A stretch of DNA of 64,000 bases from CAYNYM01 sp049366815 (GTDB lineage: Bacteria > Desulfobacterota > DSM-4660 > Desulfatiglandales > HGW-15): the NCBI GenBank assembly GCA_049366815.1, contig JBMNCO010000184.1:5128-69127 (forward strand), given 5' to 3'. Positions 34,227 through 44,535 of this stretch are shown here, one piece after another. The notes beneath the pieces were generated by a model. It saw only the letters and a list, made by a program, of their open reading frames with translations, was not told the origin of the DNA and did no database searches. How positions within the stretch are numbered: position 1 is the stretch's first letter; each line of letters opens with the position of its first letter. The position numbers were made by a program, and so were the translations under genes.

Positions 34227-34298
34227 GTGACCGATCGAAACCAGAAAGGGGGTGAAAAACCGGTCATCAAAAAAGGAAAGCCTCAGAAACCAAAGTGA
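34227..34298 (+). CDS. Possible 23-residue basic peptide
   Basis: A GTG start follows AAAAGGGAATC and opens a 23-codon frame rich in Lys and Pro (MTDRNQKGGEKPVIKKGKP, then QKPK). It ends 43 nt before the next gene. No homologue is known to me; it may be chance. Confidence 0.2.
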   Translation: MTDRNQKGGEKPVIKKGKPQKPK

Positions 34299-34340
34299 AT
34301 CGTTTTTGGCCTGATTTGACCTTTAACCTAGGAGGGGAAA

Positions 34341-35012
34341 ATGGAGGTTACAACAGTCGTTACGGGGGCATGGAATGCTTTCAGCGCCAAGATCATGTCC
34401 TTTCTCCCTGAGTTAATCGGGGCGGTGATCATCTTTGTTATTGGTCTCATCATTGCAAAGCTTATTAAAAAAGCGGTTGTAAAGCTTCTTCGCATCATCC
34501 GCTTTGACAGCGCAACAGAGAAAACCGGGGTCAAGGGTTTCCTGGAAAAGGGGAATATCCTGAAGACCCCCTCGGAGATTCTCGGCCTACTGGTCTATTG
34601 GTTTATCATGATCCTTGTTCTTGTGGCCTCACTCGATGCCCTGGGCTTACCCATCGTTTCCGACATCCTTAACGATATATTCCTTTACATCCCCAATGTC
34701 GTGGCGGCGATCATTGTTTTGATCCTCGGGACGATGTTTGCAAATCTTCTTTCGGCGATTGTTCGGACTGCAGCCTCAAACGCAGGATTTGCCACGGCCG
34801 AGGCCCTTTCAAAAGTAGCCTTTTTTGCCGTTGTCTTTTTCTCTGTATCCATCGCACTGATCCACTTGGGGATCGGCGCCGATATTGTGGCGGCCACCTT
34901 CATCATCGCCTTTGGGGCCACAGCCCTGGCCCTGGCCCTGGCCTTTGGGCTTGGGGGAAAGGATGCAGCGGCCGAATATCTGAAACGGTGGCTTGAAGAC
35001 AAAAAGGTCTGA
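34341..35012 (+). CDS. MscS-type transmembrane-helix-repeat (CmpX-like) protein
   Basis: This 223-residue protein consists of hydrophobic helices with the conserved mechanosensitive-channel TM-helix repeat (PF05552-like): LPELIGAVIIFVIGLIIAKLIKKAVVKLL, then IPNVVAAIIVLILGTMFANLLSAIV and a Gly/Ala-rich pore-like IIAFGATALALALAFGLGGKDAA. It lacks the MscS beta domain. Its role in tension or osmotic response is inferred. TAGGAGGGG precedes the ATG. It is followed closely by tamA. Confidence 0.85.
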   Translation: MEVTTVVTGAWNAFSAKIMSFLPELIGAVIIFVIGLIIAKLIKKAVVKLLRIIRFDSATEKTGVKGFLEKGNILKTPSEILGLLVYWFIMILVLVASLDALGLPIVSDILNDIFLYIPNVVAAIIVLILGTMFANLLSAIVRTAASNAGFATAEALSKVAFFAVVFFSVSIALIHLGIGADIVAATFIIAFGATALALALAFGLGGKDAAAEYLKRWLEDKKV

Positions 35013-35052
35013 CAGGACCAATCAGCTAGAGATTGCAGATCTGCGCACACAC

Positions 35053-36876
35053 ATGCCCATAAAAGACATTCATCTCGTCCCCCAAAAAGGATTTGGCAGT
35101 GTCTTTTTTGTCTCCCTCTTTTTGGGTTTACTGGGTACCGTGCTTCTCTGGATCCCCGCTCTTGTCTGTGCAGTTTCAGAGATCCCTTATCGCGTCTCAT
35201 TCAAAGGCCTGGCCGACCGGAAATTCGAACAGACCCTGCAGACCCTTTCGGATACCGTAAAGTTCAGTGACAGGCCGCCCCTCTCGATGCGCCTTTTGAA
35301 AAGGCGTGTCGACGGGGATGTTGCCCTGTTCATGAAGGCCCTCAGGGCCCAGGGCTACTTCGCCGCCCACGTAACCCCGGAGATCGACACGCAATCCGAT
35401 CCGGTCCAGATTATCTTCCAAGTCGAGACAGGCCCCCTTTACAGGATCAGATCTGTTGTTATCCAGACCGTCACGGATACCCCCGACATCATCCCGCCGG
35501 ACGAGCAGGCCTTCGGCCTTGCGCAAGGAGATCCCGCCCGGAGTGAAAGCATTCTCAAGGCCGAAAGGGGCATTATTGCGTGGTACCGCTCACAGGGTTT
35601 TCCATTTGCCGGGATGGACCCGAGAAGGGCCCTCTTGCGTCATGCCCAACAGGATCTTGCCGTGACCTTTTTCGTAGATCCAGGACCAGAGGCACGCTTT
35701 GGTCAAACGCAGATAACAGGACTGGAGTCCGTTGAGGAGACATTCGTTCGGAGCAAGTTACCATGGGTCGAAAGGGAACCGTACAATGAGGGCCTGCTTT
35801 CGAAGGGGAGAGGGGATCTTATCGAAACAGGTCTTTTTTCGACCGTTCGCATCGAAAAGGGGGAATCTCTGGATCAGGAAGGCCGCCTGCCGATCACCGT
35901 CGCCGTCACTGAACGCAAGCACCGTTCGATTCGCGCCGGCTTAAGCTATAAGACCGATGAGGGGCCGGGAGCATCGGCATCCTGGGAGAATCGAAATCTT
36001 CGAAGTCGAGGTGAACGCGTGAGCCTGGGAGGCCTGTTCTCGACTTACCTCAAGGAGGGAGAAGGAATTTTCCGCAAGCCGGCCTTTATTCGGGAAGACC
36101 AGACACTCAGTCTCTCTTTTCGCGTGGCGGACGATCAGCCCGATGCCTATACCAGCCGCAGCGTTACGAGCACAGCGATGGTGGACAGGTCGCTTGGCGC
36201 AAACCTGGCCGTTGGAGGCGGGCTGTCCTTCAAGGCATCCAAAACAGATCAGATTGGAAAAGAAGAAACCTTCAGCCTGATTTCAGTCCCCTTTTACCTG
36301 AATTGGAATACCAGCGATGATCTCCTCAACCCCACGCGGGGTGGGCGCCTTTTTCTCGAGGCGGCCCCCTTTTTTGACACCTTCGGGGGGGACAAAAATT
36401 TCTACAGGGCAAAGGCGGGTTACAGGCATTATTTGCAGGTTTCGGAGAGGCCGTCACTGATCCTGGCGGGGAGGATCACGCTGGGGTTCATGGGAGGGGC
36501 CGAGAGGGACGATATCCCGGCGGACGAACGCTTTTACGGAGGAGGAGGGGGATCTATTCGAGGCTATGCCTACCAAACGGTGAGCCCCCTCTTCTCAGGG
36601 ACACCTGTCGGAGGGAGGTCGCTGATTGAGGTTTCAGTGGAGACCCGTCTCAAATGTTCTGAAAATTTCGGTCTGGTGGCCTTCCTGGACGGTGGAAGCG
36701 CCTTCAAGGATATGCCCTTGGATGCGCATGAGGATTTCCTCCTGGGTGCAGGACTGGGTTTTCGTTACTTCACGCCCTTGGGTCCCCTGCGTTTTGACAT
36801 CGGCTTTCCACTGGATCGGCGCAGGGGCATAGACGACGCATTTCAGATCTATGTGAGCCTCGGCCAGGCCTTTTAG
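35053..36876 (+). CDS. tamA: Outer-membrane assembly protein TamA (BamA/Omp85 superfamily)
   Basis: This 607-residue protein has a hydrophobic signal segment (SVFFVSLFLGLLGTVLLWIPALVCAVSE), then POTRA-like repeats (residues ~50-280; ARFGQTQITGLESVEETFV, then GLFSTVRIEKGESL) and a C-terminal 16-strand-like barrel ending in QIYVSLGQAF, whose final Phe suits BAM recognition. The barrel motif GGGGSIRGYAYQTVSP is the Omp85 signature. A TTG-started frame from 34993 exists; the ATG at 35053 lies just before the signal segment. It is directly followed by tamB, its inner-membrane partner. Confidence 0.92.
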   Translation: MPIKDIHLVPQKGFGSVFFVSLFLGLLGTVLLWIPALVCAVSEIPYRVSFKGLADRKFEQTLQTLSDTVKFSDRPPLSMRLLKRRVDGDVALFMKALRAQGYFAAHVTPEIDTQSDPVQIIFQVETGPLYRIRSVVIQTVTDTPDIIPPDEQAFGLAQGDPARSESILKAERGIIAWYRSQGFPFAGMDPRRALLRHAQQDLAVTFFVDPGPEARFGQTQITGLESVEETFVRSKLPWVEREPYNEGLLSKGRGDLIETGLFSTVRIEKGESLDQEGRLPITVAVTERKHRSIRAGLSYKTDEGPGASASWENRNLRSRGERVSLGGLFSTYLKEGEGIFRKPAFIREDQTLSLSFRVADDQPDAYTSRSVTSTAMVDRSLGANLAVGGGLSFKASKTDQIGKEETFSLISVPFYLNWNTSDDLLNPTRGGRLFLEAAPFFDTFGGDKNFYRAKAGYRHYLQVSERPSLILAGRITLGFMGGAERDDIPADERFYGGGGGSIRGYAYQTVSPLFSGTPVGGRSLIEVSVETRLKCSENFGLVAFLDGGSAFKDMPLDAHEDFLLGAGLGFRYFTPLGPLRFDIGFPLDRRRGIDDAFQIYVSLGQAF

Positions 36877-36936
36877 GGTTTCCCCCTTCAGTGCAATTTT
36901 CCTTGGATGTGTGCGGAATGTTGCCGCAAGTAACAA

Positions 36937-39900
36937 ATGGAAAACAAAAAAACAAATAGGTCCTCTTTGAAGATCCTCATCCCTTTGGCCTGTCTGGTCC
37001 TCTCCTGTCTTATGCTTATGCTTTTCGGATTGGCGCAGACAAAGACGGGAAAGCGGCAAATTGTGCGGATCATGACCTCCACCCTCAATAAAGACGGCGA
37101 AAGACGGGTGAAAATGGGGCGGATCAAGGGCCTTTTCCCTTTTGACATGACCCTGGACCGTCTCGGCCTCAGTGACGAAAAAGGACAATGGATGACTGCT
37201 GAAGGGATCAGGCTGTCCTGGTCTCCCATGGCATTGCTTGGAGGCCGCATCCGGGTCCTCGAAATCCATGCGGATGCAGTCTGCCTGAGCCGCAGCCCCG
37301 GGATTGACTCTCAAAGAGGGGAGTCCCCGGAAGGTCTGCCCCGGTTTCCCGGGTTCCTCAGGAGATTGACCGTGGAACATTTCGCCATAAACAGGGCGGA
37401 AATCGGAGAGGGACTTTTTGGTGATAAGGCCATTTTCCGGCTCAAGGGCGGCCTTTCCGCCTCACTCCCCGAGGGGGGGCGGGGTGAGACCTCCCTGAGC
37501 CTGACACGGCTGGACCGGACGGGCGAGCACCTCCTCATCCGTGCGGCGCTCGACCATGACCGATTGACCCTCGACATAAGACTGACCGAGGCGACAGGGG
37601 GGTTTCTCGGCGGTTTAACGGGGTTGAGGGAAGGGTATGATTTCTCCCTTCAGGGAGAAGGCCCCATCGACAACTGGGAGGGCCGGCTCCGCTTCAACTC
37701 GGAGAAACTGGGCCGGCTGGAGGCCCGGCTGGGAATGCATTACGCCGAGGCGCCCGGAGGGACGCTCTGCGGTGACATCCATCTCGCTGAGGAGTCCTTG
37801 CCCAAAGGGCTGACGGCCTGGATCGGTTCCCGTGTTTCCTTTGACCTCGCCCTTCGCCTTCAGGGGACAAAGGTCCTGACACTGGAGCGTGCGAGGTTCG
37901 AGGCCCGGGACCTCGGCATGGATATGACCGGATCCCTGGATCCTGCGAAGGAAAGCATCGAGGGTCGGTTCTCCCTCGTGGTCGACGATTTCACGCCGCT
38001 GGGAAGGCCGGCGGGCCTGGACCTGGCGGGAAAAGGCGGGCTTGAGGGCAGCTTCTCAGGCCCTCTCAACAAGCCGGAGTTCCTGCTGGAGGCAAATCTT
38101 GACAAGGTCAAGGCGAATACCTTTCGCGCCGGCTCCATCTTCACCCAATTGAATCTCGGATGGCTCGATGGACCGGATTCGGGGCTGAACGGCCTTTGCC
38201 TCCAGGGAAACGGCGAATTCAGGGATCTGGCCTTAGAGGGGCGGCACCCCCTCCCCGAGACCCGTTTATCATGGGAAGCTGCAGTGGACTGGCCCGTGAT
38301 CAGTGAGATACACATCAGGCATCTCAAGTTGGCTGGAAAGAATCTCTCGGCCGAGTTTTCAGGCAGGGTCGACGCGACGGGACCGAGAGGCGCCCTGGAC
38401 AGCCGTTTGGAAATCGGCGATCTCAGGGGCTTCAGCCGGTTTTTCGGCCTTGACCTGCCCGGACGCGCCGGTGTGGAGGCGAAAATCAGGGGTGACGCGG
38501 AAACGCGATCCCTTTTCGCAGAGGTGAAGGGAGGGCTGGATTTTTCAGGAAAACGGGACTTCCCTCTTGCCCCGATCCTGGGCAGGGAGGTTGCCTATGC
38601 AGGAACGGTCCGTCTGACGGAGACCGGCAGCCTGGAGGTCGAGGCCCTTTCCCTCGATTCCCTCGCGGGATCACTCACGGGCAAGGCATCCTTGGACATG
38701 TCGAATCAGGCACTGAAGGGCGGCGGGCGTCTGCTCCTGCCGCACCTTGTCCATTTTACCCCCCTCCTCGGGCGCAGCATTGAAGGGGCCATGGAAGTAG
38801 ACATTTCCGTTGAAGGCCCCATGAAGGACCTTGCACTCGATGTCGAAGCAAGGGGCCGGGACGTCGTCTTTGAGGATATCCCTTTGAAGGATCTGGCATG
38901 GCGCGTTCACGCCGCAGGGCTCCCCCCCTCCGGCCCGACCGGACGTTTCACCTTTGGCATGAATCCCGAAGGACGAAGGTTCCAGGGAGAAACAGCCTAT
39001 GTGCTGGAAGCGGGCCGTCTGAGATTGACATCCCTCTCTTTGAAGGGGCCGGCGACCGAGGTTTCGGGCAAGCTGGATGTGGACCTTGAAAGGTCCCTTT
39101 TGCAGGGTGATCTGCTCGGCTCCTGCACCGATATTTCAGAACTCTCGTTTCTTTTCCACGAAGACCTGGAGGGCAGCGTAAAAATCCAGGCGACACTGGC
39201 CGACCGGAACGGAGACCAGAGGTCATCCCTTGCCCTGGAGCTTGCCGATTTCAAGAGCCGGTTCGGCCATGCCGCCGACATGAAAATCCATGGGGAAATA
39301 GGGGGCCTGTTCAATCGCCCCCAAGGCAAGGTTCGGTTACACCTAAAGGGGTTTCAGAGAGAGGCCCTTTCATTGGATGCACTCACCCTGAAGGTCGAGG
39401 GCGACCCAGAACGGTTTTCCTTTGATGGAGAGGCGACTGGACGAAGCCTGGAACCTCTCCAATTGGGGGTTACAGGGGTATATGCCACCGCCCGGACGGG
39501 GCAGACCTTGGAGTTCAGCAGATTCCAGGGCCGTTACGGGGATTTCCCCTTGAAACTGTCGCAGCCCCTACTGTTGGATCTCTCGCCGGGGCGATTTTCA
39601 TTTCATGCTCTCGTCTTTGAGCTGGGATCGGGAACCCTGACGGGAGCAGGGAAGTTCAGGGAGGATGACCTCCACCTTCATCTGGTCTTTGATGAACTCC
39701 CCCTGAAAATTTTTGAGATGGCGGGGGTACCTGGATCCGACGGGTGGTTGACGGGGCGTGTCGAACTGCTGGGCCGGCCGGAACAGCCCGAGGGCAACCT
39801 CAGTTTTCAATTGAACGGCATCCGGTTTCAGACGCCCACCCTGGAGGGGTTTCCCCCTGTGACGGTGAAAGGGCGGGCGGGGTTGAAATCAAACGAACTC

Positions 39901-41301
39901 CAGGCCGAATTTCTGTTCCAGGAATTGACGGCCAAGCCCTTCGAGGCCAGGGCCGAACTGCCTCTGAGGCTCTCACTTCATCCCTTGCAGTGGTCACTTC
40001 CTCCCGCGGGCAGGCTCGGAGGTCAATTGCTCGGGCAGGTCAATCTGGCGCGGATCGCCTCACTGGCCGGACTCGATGATCAGGCCCTCGAAGGGGAACT
40101 GGACGTGCATCTTGACCTCGAAGGAACGCCCGAAGAGCCCGTGGTAAAGGGGGGCATAGGCCTCGAAAAAGGGGTTTACGAAAATGTTCGAAGCGGCACC
40201 ATACTGAAGGACATAGAAATTGCGATCCTGGCCGGAACGCCAAGAGTGACGATTCAGAAGGCCCGGGCCAATGATGGTGAGAAGGGAGAGATTTCCGCTG
40301 AAGGGTGGCTGGATCTCCTCCCCCACAAGGGATTCCCATTTCAAGTGGACGTCTCCATGGGGCAGGCGTCTCTGATCAGAAGGGACGACGCGAGGGCAAC
40401 CGTTGGGGGACGGATGTCCCTTTCAGGTTCCATCGATGAGGCCACGCTCACCGGCCGGATCATGCTCGAAACCGCCGAATTCCTGATCCCCGAACACCTG
40501 CCGCCGGAGATTACGGAGATTGAGGTCCTGGAAATCGATGCGAGACCCGGCGAAACAATCGCAGAAAGGCCTCCGGCAGAGGAAAAGGGAGTGCAGATCG
40601 AGCTCGATGTGACCGTCGAGAGCCCTGGAAGAATCTTCGTTCGGGGCCGTGGGCTGGATTCTGAATGGGAGGGGACCTTGCACATCCAGGGAGCGGCACG
40701 GGAACCGGAAGTGACCGGAATGCTCTCCGTGGTAAGGGGGTATTTCAATTTTTTGGGCAGACGTTTTGACCTCAAAAGAGGAATCATATCCTTCGATGGA
40801 TCGATGCCCCCCGCTCCTCGTCTGGATCTCATTGCAGAGGCCTCCGCCAAGGATTTGACTGCCAGGCTGCAACTCTCGGGTCCCGTTGAATCCATGAAGA
40901 TAGACCTGTCGTCAGATCCCATACTGCCGTCTGATGAAATCCTCTCCCGTCTTCTTTTCGGTCGAGATGTTTCCGCCATTACACCATTCCAGGCCCTTCA
41001 ACTCGTCCAGGCCGTGAATGTACTCAGGGGTGGGGGTCTCGATTTTATGGGGCGAACCCGCCAATTGCTCGGGATCGATCAGTTGGAGATCACCCAACAA
41101 GGAGAAGAGTTGGAAGGGGCTACGGTCAAGGCGGGAAAGTACTTGAGCGAAGACGTGTATTTCAAAGTGGAGCAGGGTGTCGCATCGGGCAGCGGCAAGG
41201 TATCGGTGGAATGGGAAATCACGCCCAATATCACCGTGGAAACGGAAGCGGGCGTCAATGCCGAGGGCGGGGCAGGCGTAAAGTGGAAGTGGGACTATTG
41301 A
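36937..41301 (+). CDS. tamB: Translocation and assembly module subunit TamB (DUF490)
   Basis: This 1454-residue protein is anchored by one N-terminal helix (ILIPLACLVLSCLMLMLFGLA). It otherwise consists of long beta-rich repeats, as expected for an AsmA-like groove protein spanning the periplasm for lipid or outer-membrane protein transport. The C-terminal TamB/DUF490 domain shows SLSGSIDEATLTGRI, then GMLSVVRGYFNFLGRRFDLKRG and FDGSMPPAPRLDLIAEA. The LSRLLFGRDVSAITPFQALQ stretch and terminal VEWEITPNITVETEAG are typical. It begins 60 nt after tamA. Confidence 0.95.
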   Translation: MENKKTNRSSLKILIPLACLVLSCLMLMLFGLAQTKTGKRQIVRIMTSTLNKDGERRVKMGRIKGLFPFDMTLDRLGLSDEKGQWMTAEGIRLSWSPMALLGGRIRVLEIHADAVCLSRSPGIDSQRGESPEGLPRFPGFLRRLTVEHFAINRAEIGEGLFGDKAIFRLKGGLSASLPEGGRGETSLSLTRLDRTGEHLLIRAALDHDRLTLDIRLTEATGGFLGGLTGLREGYDFSLQGEGPIDNWEGRLRFNSEKLGRLEARLGMHYAEAPGGTLCGDIHLAEESLPKGLTAWIGSRVSFDLALRLQGTKVLTLERARFEARDLGMDMTGSLDPAKESIEGRFSLVVDDFTPLGRPAGLDLAGKGGLEGSFSGPLNKPEFLLEANLDKVKANTFRAGSIFTQLNLGWLDGPDSGLNGLCLQGNGEFRDLALEGRHPLPETRLSWEAAVDWPVISEIHIRHLKLAGKNLSAEFSGRVDATGPRGALDSRLEIGDLRGFSRFFGLDLPGRAGVEAKIRGDAETRSLFAEVKGGLDFSGKRDFPLAPILGREVAYAGTVRLTETGSLEVEALSLDSLAGSLTGKASLDMSNQALKGGGRLLLPHLVHFTPLLGRSIEGAMEVDISVEGPMKDLALDVEARGRDVVFEDIPLKDLAWRVHAAGLPPSGPTGRFTFGMNPEGRRFQGETAYVLEAGRLRLTSLSLKGPATEVSGKLDVDLERSLLQGDLLGSCTDISELSFLFHEDLEGSVKIQATLADRNGDQRSSLALELADFKSRFGHAADMKIHGEIGGLFNRPQGKVRLHLKGFQREALSLDALTLKVEGDPERFSFDGEATGRSLEPLQLGVTGVYATARTGQTLEFSRFQGRYGDFPLKLSQPLLLDLSPGRFSFHALVFELGSGTLTGAGKFREDDLHLHLVFDELPLKIFEMAGVPGSDGWLTGRVELLGRPEQPEGNLSFQLNGIRFQTPTLEGFPPVTVKGRAGLKSNELQAEFLFQELTAKPFEARAELPLRLSLHPLQWSLPPAGRLGGQLLGQVNLARIASLAGLDDQALEGELDVHLDLEGTPEEPVVKGGIGLEKGVYENVRSGTILKDIEIAILAGTPRVTIQKARANDGEKGEISAEGWLDLLPHKGFPFQVDVSMGQASLIRRDDARATVGGRMSLSGSIDEATLTGRIMLETAEFLIPEHLPPEITEIEVLEIDARPGETIAERPPAEEKGVQIELDVTVESPGRIFVRGRGLDSEWEGTLHIQGAAREPEVTGMLSVVRGYFNFLGRRFDLKRGIISFDGSMPPAPRLDLIAEASAKDLTARLQLSGPVESMKIDLSSDPILPSDEILSRLLFGRDVSAITPFQALQLVQAVNVLRGGGLDFMGRTRQLLGIDQLEITQQGEELEGATVKAGKYLSEDVYFKVEQGVASGSGKVSVEWEITPNITVETEAGVNAEGGAGVKWKWDY

Positions 41302-41329
41302 TATTTTCCATTTGACAATGGAAAATATC
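41300..41329 (+). terminator. 13-bp perfect hairpin at the tamB stop codon
   Basis: GATATTTTCCATT (41300-41312) pairs perfectly with AATGGAAAATATC (41317-41329) around loop TGAC. It overlaps the tamB stop codon (TGA, 41299-41301). No U-run follows, so it may be a 3'-end stabiliser rather than a strong intrinsic terminator. Repeat A copy 1 starts just after it. Confidence 0.5.
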
Positions 41330-41331
41330 GT

Positions 41332-41490
41332 AGCGGAGAGCGAGGGCCGGCATTTTCTCGGAGCGGGCGTATTTTGTCCCTGAATCAGGACAGATGAAGG
41401 GCCGAAATTCCGCAGCGACCGGAGCCACGGATGGCGGAGGGAGCGCAGCAAAGAGAACATGCAGGCCCCTGTTTGAAGCGGCAGATTCTA
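41332..41490. repeat. Dispersed repeat A, copy 1 (foldable, ~155 bp)
   Basis: It aligns without gaps with 48544-48702; between 41350-41460 and 48562-48672 I count 11 differences in 111 bases. An outer arm GGGCCGGCAT (41344-41353) pairs with ATGCAGGCCC (41459-41468). An inner stem GCGGG.../...CCGC encloses ATTTTGTCCCT/AGGGCCGAAAT. It produces short spurious frames in several readings. Confidence 0.75.
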
Positions 41491-41545
41491 TTCTGGAAGA
41501 AAAAAGCAAAATCCAGACCGTAGGTGGCCTTGTTCTTCTGGACCG

Positions 41546-44298
41546 TCAGACCTGGTCCTGCGGAGGATCCTCCGAAGAGGGCTTCTCCTCGGATCCGGGT
41601 CCTTGAGGGGTTATCTCAATACCCAGTTTTTCCGCTNNNNNNNNNNNNNNNNNNNNNNNNNNNNNNNNNNNNNNNNNNNNNNNNNNNNNNNNNNNNNNNN
41701 NNNNNNNNNNNNNNNNNNNNNNNNNNNNNNNNNNNNCTTCTCCTCGGATCCGGGTCCTTGAGGGGTTATCTCAATACCCAGTTTTTCCGCTTCCTCCGCC
41801 GCGGCCTGAACCTTGGCCATGGATTTGGCCGCCTTGCGGGTCGCAGCGCTTGCCTTTTCCTTGGCCTCGAGCGCGGCCTTCACTATGCTCATGAGCTGCT
41901 CGTCGGCCCCCTCCGAAATAGCCGAGGCCATGGCCTCCAACTTCTCCTCTGCCTCTTCTGCGGCCTTGGCGGCGATCTTCCGGGCCTCCTGTTCCTTTTT
42001 CTGAGCGTCATAGAATGTGTCAAGGGCCTTGGCCGTCTCTCCCGCCTTTCCCTCTTCGGGCTCGGCATCCAGTTCGATGTCCTCGGCGGCCAGGACCATG
42101 GCCACAGCCGGGAGGCGGGAAATCAGGTCCTCCAAAGGCCCACCAAAGAAATCCACCACCCTCTTCGCTTTGAGGCGAAAGGGCAGAAATACGAGAGAAG
42201 CATCCGCTGAGTGCTTCACAATGGTCTCCGCACTGATATCCCTGACGGTCTTCGGCTCCGCCGCTATCCGCACGTCCTCAAGGGTCTTCTGAAGGGCCTC
42301 CGGCGTACCCTCTTCCCCCGGTAGGTCACTGCTCGCAAGGACTCGGATCCTTGCATCCTCCCAGACCGCATTGCGGGTCAAAAGGTAGGCCAGCAGAAGC
42401 ATCAGATGGCTGGTGGCATCATCCCACCACCACACATCGATACGTCGCTCCGGGGCCTCCTTTTCTTCCTCCGGGGCCCATCCGGATTCCCCGGTTTTCA
42501 GGATAATAATGTTGAAGCCAAGGCGGAAGGTTGCCCTCAAATTGCGTCCGAGTCTCAGTTCCTTGAGTCCCAGTATGCCGTTTTGAAATTCGTCAAGCCA
42601 GTTCAGGAGAACGGTATTGGCCCGAATCGGACCTATACCGAAGGATTGAAGCAGGGTGGGCATGGCGGCATCGAAATTGGGCGCCGTGATGACCAGTGGA
42701 AAGGCATGTTGATCCAGTTCCTTGATACCGGTCCGAAGTTCCGCCTCCGCCTCTGCCTTGAGTTTCACCATTTTAGCGCCTTCACCTTCAAGGATTTTTA
42801 CAGCGGTGGTCAACCCGCTTCCTCCTTCGAGCCATGAAGCAAAGAGGAGAAGTTGCGCGCGCCTGTGGGCATGGTTGGAAAAGGCAAGCAGTTGAGGGCG
42901 CCAATCCCGGGGATGGACTTCCTCCGAGGCGGCGGCGAGCAGATGTTCCCGGATCAACTGGAGATGATAGGATCGACGGCTGTCCGCCCATCTGGCAGGA
43001 CCCGCCGTACGCCTCAGGTACTGGTGAACGGCAAGGAGAAGCGCTACGGCAACCGCACCGGCGGCCAGGTTGATCGCCAGGATGACACCAAGGCAGGCCA
43101 GCCCTCCCAGAAGGCTCAACCGCCGATCGAACCAACGAAAACGAGGCCGAAAGGACGGGCTCGCAGCACGTGCTTCATAAAAGGTGGCATAGTTCAGGAG
43201 GCCGTATGACACCAGGAAAAACATGGAGACCACCGGCGCGATCAGGTTCAGATTGCCCAGGGCAATGGTCCCATAGGCGATCCCTGCGGTGAGCAAAATC
43301 CCTCTCCTGGGGTTGTTTGCCGGGCCGTATCCCTTGGCGAAGGGCGCCAGAAAAGGAAAGATCCGGTCCGCGGCCATGGATTGAAGGATGCGGGGTGCCC
43401 CGAGAAGGGAGGCCATGGCGGAGCTGAGGGTTGCAGCGATCACTCCGGCGTCTATCAAAAGACCGAAACGGGCTACACGCTTCATGGCATGATAGTCATG
43501 GATGAGGTCTTCGCTCGGCATGGCACCGGCAAAGACAAGGGCGACACCGAAATAGACCAGGATGGAAACCCCTACGGCCAGGAATGTGCCGAGGGGGAGA
43601 CTCTTCCCAGGCTCCCTGAGGTCCCCCGACATGCTGACTCCTTGTGTAAAACCTGTCACAGCCGGGAAAAAGATGGCGAAGAGGACCCAGAAGGGGGATC
43701 CGGCCCCTGTAAAGGCCCAGTTCCGAGAAAGGATTGATCTGTCCCATCCGGCCACCCCGCCCATAAAAAAGGAGAGGAGCGCCAGCACCAGCATGGCCAT
43801 GACCACATACTGAAACCTTGTGGCCCAGTCCGCCCCCAACCACGCGAAGACGAAAAGGAAGGAAACGGCCAGGACGGCAATGAGCTGAGGAAGTCGTGTC
43901 ACCGTCTCCTGGAACATCGCGGCCAGGGCCTCACCAAAACCGATGCAATAAAAGGCAACGGAGACGGATTGTGCAAGGAAGAGCACAATGCCGATGGCTC
44001 CCCCGAATTCCACACCGAGCGTCCTGGAGATCAGGTAGTAATCCCCGCCCCCTTTCACCTTGATATTTGTGGCAATGGCGGAAAGGGATATGCTGGTCAA
44101 GATGGAAATGGCGTTGGCCAGTGCTATGATGAGCAAGGCTCGAGGCAGGCCCGCGTTCCCCAGGACATACCCCAGTCTAAGGAAGAGAATGATGCCGAGA
44201 ATGGTCAGGATACTGGGGGTGAACACGCCGGAAAAGGTGCCGAGTGTGCCCCTCTGCAATGGTGCTTTCCCTTTTAATTTTTCATTAGTGGTTGCCAT
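41546..44298 (-). CDS. Cation-chloride-cotransporter-like (APC/SLC12 superfamily) permease with coiled-coil tail, spanning an assembly gap
   Basis: About 12 helices in the first ~430 residues match the SLC12-type CCC/APC fold: GVFTPSILTILGIILFLRLGYVLGNAGL, then KGGGDYYLISRTLGVEFGGAIG and VSMSGDLREPGKSLPLGTFLAVG. A soluble C-terminal domain follows (LLLFASWLEGGSGLTTAVKILEG ... IDVWWWDDATSHLMLLLAYLLTRN), then a charged, Ala/Glu/Lys-rich coiled coil (~residues 740-850). The transported ion is unknown. The frame meets 100 N at 41736-41637. If the identical 55-bp flanks are merged, it continues as GPGSEEKPSSEDPPQDQV and stops at 41546 (865 residues). The plain frame through the N run would instead end at 41611. 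Confidence 0.8.
41582..41636. repeat. 55-bp contig-end duplicate, left of the N gap
   Basis: These 55 bases are identical to 41737-41791 on the other side of the gap, as expected when two contigs overlap by one assembler word but were scaffolded with a fixed gap. Confidence 0.85.
41637..41736. other. Assembly gap (exactly 100 N)
   Basis: One hundred N form a fixed-size scaffold gap. With identical flanks of 55 bp, the real distance is probably zero or negative; removing the gap and one flank restores a continuous permease frame. Confidence 0.95.
41737..41791. repeat. 55-bp contig-end duplicate, right of the N gap
   Basis: This is the second copy of the 55-bp sequence ending in the permease C-terminal coding region (GPGSEEK on the minus strand). 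Confidence 0.85.
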
Positions 44299-44535
44299 TT
44301 CAAAGTCCGCATCCAGAACGTTTCCAAAGAATATTGCAGGGGATCAGGGTCATGCGCCGGACACCTGATGGAAACAAATGGAACACAACAAGACGTTGTA
44401 TTGGAAGACATGACCCTCACGCACACGCATTGTAAGCAAGCTTTCGGCTCCGGTCAACAAGGTCGCCGAACCGGATGCCATCCCTTAATACATAATTTCC
44501 GAACGGAGTGGTCCGCCATCGACATTCAGCGCCCG

